From assembly GCF_000981585.1 (NCBI RefSeq), contig NZ_LN831776.1:2123001-2187000 (forward strand): a DNA stretch of 64,000 nt, written 5' to 3'. Positions 41,442-50,234 of the stretch are shown piece after piece. The notes under the pieces are model-generated. The model did not search any database and was not told where the DNA came from. It was given only the letters and a program-made list of their open reading frames with translations. Every line of letters begins with the position of its first letter. Within the stretch, counting starts at the first letter, position 1. A program made the translations under genes and the position numbers. The stretch comes from Paenibacillus riograndensis SBR5 (GTDB taxonomy: Bacteria; Bacillota; Bacilli; Paenibacillales; Paenibacillaceae).

Positions 41442-42620
41442 ATGCAATCAAGCACATCTGTCTTAATCCTGTCCTGGGAGTATCCGCCTGTGGTGATCGG
41501 AGGAATGGCCCCGCATGTCTATGAATTGTCCAGGCATTTGGCCTGCGGGCCGGCCGAGGTCCATGTAATTACCAATAGCGCCCCAGGACGGCCCGTTCTG
41601 GAAGTGGAGAACGGCGTATACGTGCACCGTGTGAATTCTTATGAGAACTTGACCGATTTCGAGGATTGGGTGCTTGAGTTCAATCTGGCAATTGTAGATT
41701 ACGTTGCCTCCCGGCTCAGCGGGAACGTAAGGCTTGATCTTATTCATGCGCATGATTGGCTGGTCGGCTATGCCGCCCTTCTGCTGCATCAGCGGCTGGG
41801 ATTACCGCTTGTGACAACGATCCATGCTACAGAGTTTGGGAGGAATCAGGGGTTGTTCACGCCTCAGCAGCACATGATTCATGCCATCGAGCATGAACTG
41901 GTCACTTCGTCAGACAAGGTCATTGTATGCAGCATGCATATGCAGCGGGAGGTCTGCACTGTGCATGGTCTTGACAAGTCCAGGACGGAGATTATCCCTA
42001 ACGGCATTGATCTCTGTTCGTTGGAGCTGATTCCGGCGCATTCCTTCAGAAGGGAGCATTACGCGCAGGATGGCGGCAAGATCGTCCTGTTCATTGGAAG
42101 ACTGGTGAAGGAAAAAGGGGTACAGGTGCTGCTGCAAAGTATACATGAGGTGCTGCGCGAATTCCCGCACTGCACCTGTATTATCGCAGGCCGGGGACCG
42201 ATGTCCGCCGAGCTTGAGGACCGTGCGGCTGAGCTGGGGACAAGCATACGCTTCACCGGCTTCGTAGACAGCCAGGAGAAAAGCTTTCTGCTCCAGCTTG
42301 CCGATGTCTGTGTATTTCCCAGTTTGTATGAGCCCTTCGGCATTGTGGCGCTGGAAGCGATGGGGAGCGGTACACCGGTAATTGTGTCAGAAGCGGGAGG
42401 GCTGGCCGAGATTGTTGAGCATGGGCGGACCGGACTCACCAGCATGTCCGGAGACCCTGGCATGCTGGCGGCCCGGATTCTGCAGCTGCTCCGTGACCCT
42501 GATGAGGGAAGTCTGCTTGCGGAAGCAGCCCGGAGGGAAGTTCTGCTGCGGTATGATTGGCAGCCCATTGCGGACAGAACCGGAGAAGTCTATTCCACGC
42601 TGAGCGGCGTGAGATTATAA
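41442..42620 (+). CDS. GT4 family retaining glycosyltransferase, glycogen-synthase-like
   Basis: A 392-residue GT-B enzyme. The N-terminal domain starts with SWEYPPVVIGGMAPHV, the glycine-rich acceptor loop of GT4/GT5 glucan synthases, with HAHDWLVG following. The C-terminal nucleotide-sugar domain has FIGRLVKEKGVQ and the E-x7-E motif EPFGIVALE. It transfers a sugar, probably glucose from a nucleotide donor, with retention of configuration. ATG start with GAGGGG. In this operon it could glycosylate the cluster product or extend an alpha-glucan that the CBM20-bearing neighbour binds. Confidence 0.88.
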   Translation: MQSSTSVLILSWEYPPVVIGGMAPHVYELSRHLACGPAEVHVITNSAPGRPVLEVENGVYVHRVNSYENLTDFEDWVLEFNLAIVDYVASRLSGNVRLDLIHAHDWLVGYAALLLHQRLGLPLVTTIHATEFGRNQGLFTPQQHMIHAIEHELVTSSDKVIVCSMHMQREVCTVHGLDKSRTEIIPNGIDLCSLELIPAHSFRREHYAQDGGKIVLFIGRLVKEKGVQVLLQSIHEVLREFPHCTCIIAGRGPMSAELEDRAAELGTSIRFTGFVDSQEKSFLLQLADVCVFPSLYEPFGIVALEAMGSGTPVIVSEAGGLAEIVEHGRTGLTSMSGDPGMLAARILQLLRDPDEGSLLAEAARREVLLRYDWQPIADRTGEVYSTLSGVRL

Positions 42621-42637
42621 GGAAGGGAAGATGCCGG

Positions 42638-43876
42638 ATGACATCTTTTATAACGCTCAAGGAAGAGATTATTGATCTATCGCTCTGCGCGTCTTGCGGA
42701 TTGTGCGCTGCAGTATGTCCCCAAGGCCTGCTTGCGATGAACGGCGATTCCGTTTCGCTTCCGGTCTTTCAGGGTCTGGAGAGCCAGGCGGAGGACACCT
42801 GCGGCAGCTGCAATCTCTGCTCGGAGGTGTGTCCGGGCTATGATACAGGTGTGATGGAATCCGAGCGGCGCATCTTTGGCCGCAACCGTTCGGAGCTTGA
42901 ACGCTGGACCGGTATCTACTTATCTACCCATCAGTTTTCGGCGGCGGACCCGGAAATTCTCGGCCGGGCGGCAGCCGGCGGGGCGGGAACGATCCTGGCG
43001 GTTACCGCGCTGGAGGAGAAGCTTGCTGACGCAGTGATTGTTGTGGGGAGAGATGAGGAGCGTCCCTGGGTACCGAAGGCCTACCTGGCCGATTCGGTGG
43101 AACGGATTATCGAGTGTGCGCAGACCAGCTACTGCATCACTCCCAACCTGGATCTGCTGCAGGATGACAGATATGACAAGATCGGCATTATAGGCGTGCC
43201 TTGCCAGATTCAAGGAATCCACAAGCTGCTGAATCTGCCGGAGCACTTGCCGTCCTCTGTGCTGGCAGACAAAGTGGCGTTCACGATTGAGCTGGGCTGC
43301 GCCTCCAGCACCTCACTGGGCGGTACCGAGCATCTGATTACGGAGATTTTGGGGATTGAATTGGCTGACGTTGCTGTGATGCGCTACCGGGAGGGGCAAT
43401 ATCCGGGGCAATTCATGGTCAAGACCCGGCAGGGGCAGGAGCATTATCTGCCTTTTTACCGGCTGGTGGAGGAATTCAAAAAGTTCAAAACCTTCCGCTG
43501 CCTCGCTTGCCCGGACTGGTGGTCAGGGATCGCCGATATTTCGATTTCGGATGGAGATCCTAATATTTTTGATTCCAGCAAAGAAGGAATATCTGCTAAG
43601 GCATCCTCCACGGTAATGGTGCGAACGAAAACAGGGGCCCGCCTGCTTGAGCTTGCGGTGCGCCGGAATGCGGCCCGGCTGGTCGATTACACGTTTGATA
43701 ATAATCTTGGACTGGAGCGGAAACGGCAGCGGTACCGCAGCTATGCGGCGATGGGCGACCGGCGGATTCCGCTGGCTCCCGGCAGAGATATGGATTATTC
43801 GCAAATACTCTCCGATGACGAGGTGATCAGAATTGGGATTGGTCCGAAACAGGGTCGGCCTGCCGGCCAAATGTGA
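42638..43876 (+). CDS. FrhB-like [4Fe-4S] flavoprotein (coenzyme F420 hydrogenase/dehydrogenase beta-subunit family)
   Basis: A 412-residue protein. Two ferredoxin-type clusters are visible at the N-terminus: Cys 17, 20, 23, 27 (CASCGLCAAVCP) and Cys 55, 58, 61, 65 (CGSCNLCSEVCP). The FrhB/FdhB catalytic fold follows, with IIGVPCQIQGIHKL and the late FRCLACPDW...ISDGDPN block. Relatives use FAD and iron-sulfur centres to move electrons to or from F420, ferredoxin or organic substrates; in Firmicutes they often sit in polysaccharide or antibiotic loci without any F420 system. ATG 42638 is chosen within a longer open frame. The next gene overlaps its end by 44 bp, implying coupled function. Confidence 0.88.
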   Translation: MTSFITLKEEIIDLSLCASCGLCAAVCPQGLLAMNGDSVSLPVFQGLESQAEDTCGSCNLCSEVCPGYDTGVMESERRIFGRNRSELERWTGIYLSTHQFSAADPEILGRAAAGGAGTILAVTALEEKLADAVIVVGRDEERPWVPKAYLADSVERIIECAQTSYCITPNLDLLQDDRYDKIGIIGVPCQIQGIHKLLNLPEHLPSSVLADKVAFTIELGCASSTSLGGTEHLITEILGIELADVAVMRYREGQYPGQFMVKTRQGQEHYLPFYRLVEEFKKFKTFRCLACPDWWSGIADISISDGDPNIFDSSKEGISAKASSTVMVRTKTGARLLELAVRRNAARLVDYTFDNNLGLERKRQRYRSYAAMGDRRIPLAPGRDMDYSQILSDDEVIRIGIGPKQGRPAGQM

Positions 43877-45203
43877 TTTGCAGATTAAGGCGAAGCGGGA
43901 GGTGTGCTCCTTCGAATTCCATTCGGTTCCGGGAGACAAATCCATCTCCCAGCGGGCCATTGTCCTGAACGCTATCGCCGAAGGCCAAGGTACGGTGTAC
44001 AATGTGCTGCGTTCCCGTGACATTGAGAGCTGCATCACGATTCTGCGCCAATTGGGTGTAAGGATTGCCTGGAATGGGGATGAGCTGTCCGTGCATGGAC
44101 AAGGGCTGCGGGGCCTGCAGGCACCGGCTGGCAGGCTTGAGGTCGGGAATACGGCCACTTCGGCCCGTTTGATGTTGTCTGTACTGGCGGGACAGTCCTT
44201 TGCAGCGGAACTGGGCGGGAACGCACTGCTCTCGGCAAGACCCATGGACTGGGTTGTTCAGCCGCTGACGGATATGGGGGCGGTGATTGAATATCTTGGG
44301 GCCAAAGGCTGCCTGCCTTTGCGGATACAGGGAGCGTCCCCATTGTCCCCTATAGACATGGAAGCCACTGTATTCAGCGCACAGGAAAAGTCAGCCCTGC
44401 TGTTCGCGGGATTATATGCAGAGGGAATCACACGTTACCGGCAACGCTGCCAAAGCCGGGATCACACCGAACGCCTGATGCATTATTTCGGCATAGATAT
44501 TCATTCCGATAACGATGTTACCTTCCTGAAGGGAGGGAATGCCTTCTGCGCCAAGGATGTAATGGTTCCCGGTGATATGTCCTCGGCGGCTTTTCTGCTG
44601 GCTGCATACGCTATTCGGGGAGTGGACCGCAAGGGCAGCCTGCTGATCAAGCAGGTGGGTGTCAATCCAACCCGGAGCGGGTTCATCCGGCTGCTTGCAG
44701 AGATGGGACTTCATTTGACGCTGCAAGCGGAAGCGGAGCTGATCTCCGGGGAACCGGTCGCAGATATCTACTGCACACCGGGAACCCGGTTGTCCTCTGT
44801 CTTAGCTGAAGGCAACGGGCGCATACAGAGCCTGATTGACGAAGTTCCTTTGCTGGCAGCGGTATCGGCATTTGCGGAAGGGAACACTGTGATCCGCGAT
44901 TGCGGGGAATTAAGAGACAAGGATACGAACCGGATTCAGACCACCGCAGGGGTGCTAAAAGCTTTTGGCGTGGAAACCTCCTGCAGTGATGACGAGATGG
45001 TCATTCATGGCGGCCGGCCTCTATCCCCTGCCATCGTAAACAGCTGTGGTGATCACCGGATCGCCATGACCGCCGCTGTATTGGCCAGCAGCTTGGATGA
45101 GCCTTCGATCATCCGCAACTGCGGCTGTATCAACGTTTCCTATCCGGGCTTCGTAGAGGATCTTTCGCAGTTTGCGCATATCGATGTTTTGCCCGCAGAA
45201 TGA
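43833..45203 (+). CDS. AroA-like enolpyruvyl transferase (EPSP synthase family), atypical active site
   Basis: About 440-456 residues with the full two-domain EPSP synthase fold. Conserved blocks: VPGDKSISQRA, GNTATSARLM, ALLFAGLYAEGIT, SRDHTERL, VPGDMSSAAFLLAA, LRDKDTNRI and GDHRIAM. Several positions differ from housekeeping AroA: His to Gln after SIS, Ala where E. coli has Gly96, and Asp and Asn in the usual LR-KE-DR motif. The family transfers enolpyruvate from phosphoenolpyruvate to a hydroxyl. No other shikimate genes are nearby, so a specialised acceptor is likely. The start is uncertain: TTG 43833 or TTG 43878, neither with a strong site, but overlap with the FrhB-like gene suggests coupling. 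A strong terminator follows. Confidence 0.87.
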   Translation: MGLVRNRVGLPAKCDLQIKAKREVCSFEFHSVPGDKSISQRAIVLNAIAEGQGTVYNVLRSRDIESCITILRQLGVRIAWNGDELSVHGQGLRGLQAPAGRLEVGNTATSARLMLSVLAGQSFAAELGGNALLSARPMDWVVQPLTDMGAVIEYLGAKGCLPLRIQGASPLSPIDMEATVFSAQEKSALLFAGLYAEGITRYRQRCQSRDHTERLMHYFGIDIHSDNDVTFLKGGNAFCAKDVMVPGDMSSAAFLLAAYAIRGVDRKGSLLIKQVGVNPTRSGFIRLLAEMGLHLTLQAEAELISGEPVADIYCTPGTRLSSVLAEGNGRIQSLIDEVPLLAAVSAFAEGNTVIRDCGELRDKDTNRIQTTAGVLKAFGVETSCSDDEMVIHGGRPLSPAIVNSCGDHRIAMTAAVLASSLDEPSIIRNCGCINVSYPGFVEDLSQFAHIDVLPAE

Positions 45204-45228
45204 TGCGGCCTGTTCCGCTTGAAAAGCC

Positions 45229-45263
45229 CCCGGCACTGTAAGATACGGTGCCGGTTTTTTTTG
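45229..45263 (+). terminator. Terminator of the seven-gene cluster
   Basis: CCGGCACTGT (45230-45239) pairs with ACGGTGCCGG (45245-45254), one wobble, followed by eight T. Classic intrinsic terminator 26 bp after the AroA-like stop. Confidence 0.92.
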
Positions 45264-45419
45264 AAAGAATTTATATGTTTTGGGGGAACTGACTTCCCCT
45301 TATTTAATTGTAATATAGTGTGGGAGAATATGGATGTACCGGAAGCCTCACAGGAATATCCGCGATGCAGGAGGATAGGGCTCCATCCGCGGACTGATGC
45401 AGACAGAGGAGCCCTTATT

Positions 45420-45610
45420 TCGCCAAAAATCTTACTTTATCTACAGTTACGGACTCAGGAGTCGTTATTTCGTTCGAATGAGCCTGGAATCAAGGGGAAA
45501 GGGACAAATAAGGGCATCTCAGTCCGTTAGTCCTACGGAATAGCCGAATCTTCTCTCAATAAGGGCTCTCCTGTCCGTAACGGCTGCGGATCGATCGCGA
45601 AGGAATAGGG
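45420..45610. repeat. Modular intergenic element, block 2, copy C
   Basis: Second copy of block 2, with the same inverted arms (45441-45468 and 45558-45586). Here block 2 precedes block 1; at 30.5-31.1 kb the order is reversed. No gene is seen from 45264 to 46007. Confidence 0.85.
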
Positions 45611-45623
45611 CGATCCGCTTTTA

Positions 45624-45918
45624 CCGGCTTCTTCGCAGGTGCTAGTTGGAAAAAGGGAACTTATTTTTCCGAAAATTAAGAAATCCTGAGATTGAAGTGG
45701 AAAAAGTAAACTTAATTGGGGTACTTTTCTGGTCCAATGGCGAAACGGGCTGAATTAGTGTCCCTTTTTCCACTTCATCTGCCCGAGGATAGGGTACTCC
45801 GGCAAATTAGTGTCCCTTTTTCCACTTAAAAAGTTGCCGTAGGATTCATGGGGAGTCGTTCTTCAGGTAACGCTAGACCAAGACGGCTGTCCCGTGGAGG
45901 ACGGCTCAGCCGTTTTGG
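45624..45918. repeat. Modular intergenic element, block 1, copy C
   Basis: Very similar to copy A. Half-sites start near 45645 and 45696 (direct) and near 45753 and 45804 (inverted), about 50 bp apart. It ends at the GACGGCT...CAGCCGTTTT hairpin. Confidence 0.88.
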
Positions 45919-46007
45919 TTCGCGCTTGAGGATGAAATCCGGAAGCGCCTGCACGTTCCCTGAAGAGCGGCGCTGCCCTGCGGCTGTGATGCCAGCAGGC
46001 CAAGCAG

Positions 46008-48326
46008 CTATTCCGCCTGCTCCTTCCTCTGGGAGAGCAGCCGGTCTGCTGCCTGCTGCTGCCGGTATTGTCCGGGAGTTTGCCCTGTCCGGGCTTTGAA
46101 GATCTTATTGAAGTAGCTTACATTCGCATACCCGACATCCCGGCAGATCTCCTCGATGGTCAGATCGAGCTGCAGCAGTTCCATGGCCCGCTTGATCCGC
46201 AGCTGGATTAAATAATCGTTAATCGTCATCCCTGTAGACTCCTTGAAGATACGGCTTAGATAGGAGGAGCTGCGCTGCACGTGTTCAGCAACCGTGTCTA
46301 CAGAAATATTTTTATTAAAATTGACATCCATATAATCCGTTGCCAGCTGCAGGGTCACATCCGTCATCTTCGAACGTTTCTCCTTGTGGTAGGCGATGAT
46401 CCTGCCGCACATGTCCAGCAGGCACTCTTCCATATCCGGCAGCGTTTCCGCACGCGACAGCACATCTGCGTAAGCCGGTCTGTCCCCGAAGACGGCGGAC
46501 ATGTCGCCACGGGTCTGGACAAGCGTCTTCATGATCTCCCCGCTCAGCTGAAAAAACAGCTGCTGGATATTCGCCTTCCCCAGCTTTCTGTCAATCGCCG
46601 TCCGGGTGATTTGCCGGATGGCACCAAAGCATTGCTCCTTGTCTGTCTGCAGCAAGGCCTGGAGCAGCTTCGTTTCCAGCTCATACGGATAATAATAAGC
46701 TTCTTCCTGTGACTTCCAGTCGCCCAGGATGCCGTATGGCAGAATTTCGCCCTTGCCGATGTACATTTTCAGATTGAGTGCTTCCAGGGTATCTTCGTAG
46801 GCTGAGCACACGCTTTGCTCACCGCTATAATTCCGGCTGACGGCAATGGTCACGTTCAGGCTGTAGCGGGTCAGCAGAAGCTGCTTCAGCCGCTTGGCCT
46901 GCTCCAGCGGGAAGTCGTCCTCCTCCGCAGGAACGTTCAGCAGGATGACGGTCCGCTTGTCATCCTTGGCGAAGATTTCGCCGTCGATATCGGCTCCGAG
47001 CTCTTCCATAAGCCCATAACGGAACAGATAGAACTGGATGCCGTCAGGCCCTTTTACCGGATAAGGCTCTTCCAGCTCAAGGGTCAGTACGGCAAACCGG
47101 GTGAAATCCAGCCGGAGCCCCAGCAGCTCCGCTGCCTGATCTGTGCTGTCTCCCTGGATGAGGCCGTTCAGATATTTCTCCTTGATCGCTGTATGGTTAT
47201 CGGTCAGAAGGGAATCCACCTTCCGCTTCTCTGTCATCAGGGTTTCCCAGTTGCGGACCAGCTGATCATAGATATGACGGATGAAGCCCGCTTCGTCGCC
47301 GGCGGGAAGAGGGCTGCCTGATCCGCCCCGCTGGCCGGCCTCGGAACCGCCGATATAGGAGATCACGCTCTGCAGCGGGCGGTACAATCTTCTGGACAAA
47401 TAAAAAGAAATCGCAAATGCCACCGTCAGGTAGGTAGCCGCAACAGTGACGACAATGAACTTGATCCGGTCCATCCCTTGCAGAAGACTGGAGCGTTTGG
47501 TAATATCAACGAATCTCCAGCCTGTCAGTTCCGAGGTGGTGTAAGAAACGATCCGGTCGGAATCATCCATATAGTAGCCGCTTCCGCCGGTCAGGCGGGC
47601 AGGGTCCAGCTGCGCCAGCAGGGAATCCCCGTCAGCAGAATCGGAATAGAGCAGCTCAGAATGGGGCCCTAATACAAGAGTGGCGCCTTTTTTATTATGG
47701 TAATGGCTCAAATAGTCGTCGAACAGCAGCTGCAGCTTCAGATTCATAACGATGGCGCCGTTCACCTGACCGATTAACGGCATCTTTTGCAGCAGGCTGG
47801 CGGCAGGCTGATCCGGCTCGAAGCCGTCCATCCGTCCGGTTAACCAGAGCGTGCGGTTGTCGGACTGCTGCTTCCAGACTTCCAGCCAGGAGCGGTCGGC
47901 AAAAGTGGAGATAGGAGAGGTCCGGATTTCGGGACGCGATGTCAGGACAAGCTCCAAAGGAGCGTAATACAAATAGATGGAATCAATGTAGGGACTGATT
48001 TTTTTCTGCGCCTCCACAAAATTGGATAAATCAATCATGGAGCTTACACTCAGCTTGCCGCTGCCATTAGTATGGTACAGATACGACTGGGTTGTGATCA
48101 TGCCGGAGGCGGCATATTTGATCGCGGTCAGCTCTTTGTGAATAAGTTCCTGCTGCTGGGTCAGGATCGATTCATTGTATGCGATGGCATTCTGGATGCT
48201 GTTGTCCGCCGAAATGGAATAAGTGACCGTGGAGATGAGAATGACGGTGATCACGGCAATTGCGGTCAAGGAAAGAAGCAGCTTGACGAACATCGTGTTA
48301 TGTTTGATCGAGCGGTATCCCGGCAA
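46008..48326 (-). CDS. Membrane-bound AraC family regulator with extracellular sensor
   Basis: About 772 residues: a membrane segment near the N-terminus (LLSLTAIAVITVILISTVTYS), an extracellular region of roughly 240 residues, a second membrane segment (FIVVTVAATYLTVAFAISFYL), a long cytoplasmic linker domain, and a C-terminal AraC double helix-turn-helix (SSYLSRIFKESTG; VGYANVSYFNKIFKARTG). Such one-protein sensors activate neighbouring sugar operons in Paenibacillus. I start at TTG 48326, eight bases after GGAG; the frame is open to 48377 but without a site. It is divergent from the transporter operon at 48.6 kb and probably controls it and the beta-helix gene. Confidence 0.9.
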   Translation of the reverse strand: MPGYRSIKHNTMFVKLLLSLTAIAVITVILISTVTYSISADNSIQNAIAYNESILTQQQELIHKELTAIKYAASGMITTQSYLYHTNGSGKLSVSSMIDLSNFVEAQKKISPYIDSIYLYYAPLELVLTSRPEIRTSPISTFADRSWLEVWKQQSDNRTLWLTGRMDGFEPDQPAASLLQKMPLIGQVNGAIVMNLKLQLLFDDYLSHYHNKKGATLVLGPHSELLYSDSADGDSLLAQLDPARLTGGSGYYMDDSDRIVSYTTSELTGWRFVDITKRSSLLQGMDRIKFIVVTVAATYLTVAFAISFYLSRRLYRPLQSVISYIGGSEAGQRGGSGSPLPAGDEAGFIRHIYDQLVRNWETLMTEKRKVDSLLTDNHTAIKEKYLNGLIQGDSTDQAAELLGLRLDFTRFAVLTLELEEPYPVKGPDGIQFYLFRYGLMEELGADIDGEIFAKDDKRTVILLNVPAEEDDFPLEQAKRLKQLLLTRYSLNVTIAVSRNYSGEQSVCSAYEDTLEALNLKMYIGKGEILPYGILGDWKSQEEAYYYPYELETKLLQALLQTDKEQCFGAIRQITRTAIDRKLGKANIQQLFFQLSGEIMKTLVQTRGDMSAVFGDRPAYADVLSRAETLPDMEECLLDMCGRIIAYHKEKRSKMTDVTLQLATDYMDVNFNKNISVDTVAEHVQRSSSYLSRIFKESTGMTINDYLIQLRIKRAMELLQLDLTIEEICRDVGYANVSYFNKIFKARTGQTPGQYRQQQAADRLLSQRKEQAE

Positions 48327-48639
48327 TGCACTCACTCCACTTCTTAAGATGATTACGCTTTCAAATTCAAGCGGCAAAAACGAAACATCAATACGGGGAT
48401 TATATCACAGAAGTGTCCTCCGGGAAGGGGAAGCCGGAAAAACATTAAAAAAACAGAAAAACATAATGCGGTTTCAGCCGCAGAAGTGGCCAAAAACATA
48501 AAAAGAATCGAAACAGAGGATTGTGTACCTTGGCGGAGAAGCTTATCGTAAATGTTGTAACCGCTACCATCACCCGGACCAAAGCCGGGCGGCGGTGAAC
48601 ATGGCGGTGAACATACTTGTTTTAATAGGGGGACTACCA
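48327..48639 (+). other. Divergent intergenic region before the LplABC-type operon
   Basis: This 313-bp gap carries the promoters of the AraC regulator and the transporter operon. Apart from a cre-like site near 48556 I see no gene or clear palindrome in it. Confidence 0.4.
48556..48569. promoter_or_regulatory. Candidate CcpA cre site upstream of the transporter operon
   Basis: TGTAACCGCTACCA matches the consensus TGWAANCGNTNWCA at 13 of 14 positions. It lies about 70-85 bp before the binding-protein start, fitting glucose repression of a carbohydrate operon. Confidence 0.5.
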
Positions 48640-50211
48640 GTGCAGATGAAACTCAAGAAATTCAGCAAAACCCTTCTACCCGCAATGTTGACAGCGGGCC
48701 TGCTGGCCGGCTGCGGCGGCAACGGCGGGAACAATGCGGCGGCACCGGATGCCAGCGCAGGCGCAAATGCCGGAACAAAAGCAGAAGCTCCTATGGAAAT
48801 TACCTGGGGCATCCATCTTCAGGCTCCGGGGGTTGTAGAAAACTCCCAAGTCCAGAAGTGGCTGGAAGAGAAGTTCAATGTAAAGATCAAGCCGGTAAAG
48901 GTAACGGATGCCAGTATTGCCTCCGGTGAGGTTCCCGATATCTTCATGCTTGGCGATCCCGCCAATGTGACGGCATATCAGAACCAGGGCGTCCTGATGA
49001 ACCTGGACCAGAACATGCTGAAGGAAAAGATGCCGGAATATTACGCGGATATTGAAAAAAACAATGCGCTGTTCCAAACGGTGACTATTGACGATAAGCT
49101 ATGGGCCATCCCCATGTTCATCGATTTGAAGCCATATGATTTAGGGATGCTCTGGCGCAAGGATTGGCTGGATAAGGTAGGCATAACGAAGGCTCCCGAG
49201 ACGCTGGATGAGTTCGAGAAGGCCATCTATGCCTTTGCACAGAAGGATCCGGACGGAAATGGCCAAAAAGATACGTACGGCTTGACAGGTACGGCAACCT
49301 CCACCTGGTCATCCGGCTTCTACTCCATCTTCGGTGCGTTCGGTGTGGAGCCGACGATGTGGCATGAGAAGAACGGGGAGATCATGAACGGCTCTGTCAT
49401 GCCGGAAACGAAGGAAGCCCTGGCTAAGCTGCGGCAGTGGTTCGCTGACGGGGTTATTGATCCTGAATTTATCACCGATACCCAGGATTCCTACCGCAAA
49501 AAACTCTACAATAACCGGATCGGTGTGATCGAGGAGCAGATTGCTAAGGGTGCGCTCCCGGATGCAGCGACCGTGACGGAAATGAAGTCCCTGAATCCGA
49601 GTGCGGAGCTGGTGTTCACCAAGAATCCGAAGGGTCCCGGCGGCGACGGCTCGTGGGATTGGGGAGTGAAGAGCAACTTTATCGTGATCAGCAACAAAGT
49701 GAAGGACCAGCCGGAGAAGCTCAACAAACTGTTCGAGATCTTGAGGGCAGAGAGCACTGACGAAGAAACCATCAATATGACCAGCCTCGGGGTAAAAGGG
49801 ACCCATTGGGACTTCACGGAGAGCGGAGCAACTTCAGGAGCTACCCAGTTTAAGGCCGGCTTCGAGAAGGCAGAGGAACGCGACCAGGCCGGCATCCGGC
49901 TCTTCTCGCTCGGCAACATCACGACGCAGGCATACCGCGAGAAGTATTCCAATCCTGCTCTGAATGAAGCGATTAAAACCTATTCCTCCGCTCCCAGACA
50001 GACGGATGCGCTGTTGTTCTCGGCGCTGCCTTCCGACGGCAAATACAAAAACGATTTGACTTCACTGATGCAGAAATATTTCGCCCAAATCATCAGCGGT
50101 GAAATTCCGCTCGAAGATTTCGATAAGTTCGTTGCGGAATGGAAATCCAGAGGCGGCGATGAATTGACCAAAGAAGCCAACGAGATGTACCAGGCTCAAT
50201 TCAAAAAATAA
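48640..50211 (+). CDS. Extracellular solute-binding lipoprotein, LplA type
   Basis: A 523-residue lipoprotein with the lipobox LLAGC and a Gly/Asn/Ala spacer, followed by the long family 1 binding fold typical of LplA (GEVPDIFMLGDPANVTAYQNQG; LWAIPMFIDLKPYD). I start at GTG 48640, seven bases after AGGGGGA; ATG 48646 is the alternative. It feeds the two permeases that follow 23 bp later. LplA-type proteins bind oligosaccharides from plant or bacterial polysaccharides; with a secreted beta-helix protein at the operon end, an acidic or decorated polysaccharide fragment is a reasonable guess. Confidence 0.92.
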   Translation: MQMKLKKFSKTLLPAMLTAGLLAGCGGNGGNNAAAPDASAGANAGTKAEAPMEITWGIHLQAPGVVENSQVQKWLEEKFNVKIKPVKVTDASIASGEVPDIFMLGDPANVTAYQNQGVLMNLDQNMLKEKMPEYYADIEKNNALFQTVTIDDKLWAIPMFIDLKPYDLGMLWRKDWLDKVGITKAPETLDEFEKAIYAFAQKDPDGNGQKDTYGLTGTATSTWSSGFYSIFGAFGVEPTMWHEKNGEIMNGSVMPETKEALAKLRQWFADGVIDPEFITDTQDSYRKKLYNNRIGVIEEQIAKGALPDAATVTEMKSLNPSAELVFTKNPKGPGGDGSWDWGVKSNFIVISNKVKDQPEKLNKLFEILRAESTDEETINMTSLGVKGTHWDFTESGATSGATQFKAGFEKAEERDQAGIRLFSLGNITTQAYREKYSNPALNEAIKTYSSAPRQTDALLFSALPSDGKYKNDLTSLMQKYFAQIISGEIPLEDFDKFVAEWKSRGGDELTKEANEMYQAQFKK

Positions 50212-50234
50212 ATAGCGTTTCAGGGGAGTGTAAG

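Noticed and set aside
42638..43876. An F420-dependent hydrogenase complex
   Set aside because: No FrhA/G subunits, hydrogenase maturation or F420 genes are nearby; the protein is better read as a stand-alone FrhB-fold reductase.
45219..45530. 103-codon plus-strand frame after the AroA-like gene
   Set aside because: It spans the terminator and block 2 repeat; no plausible start.
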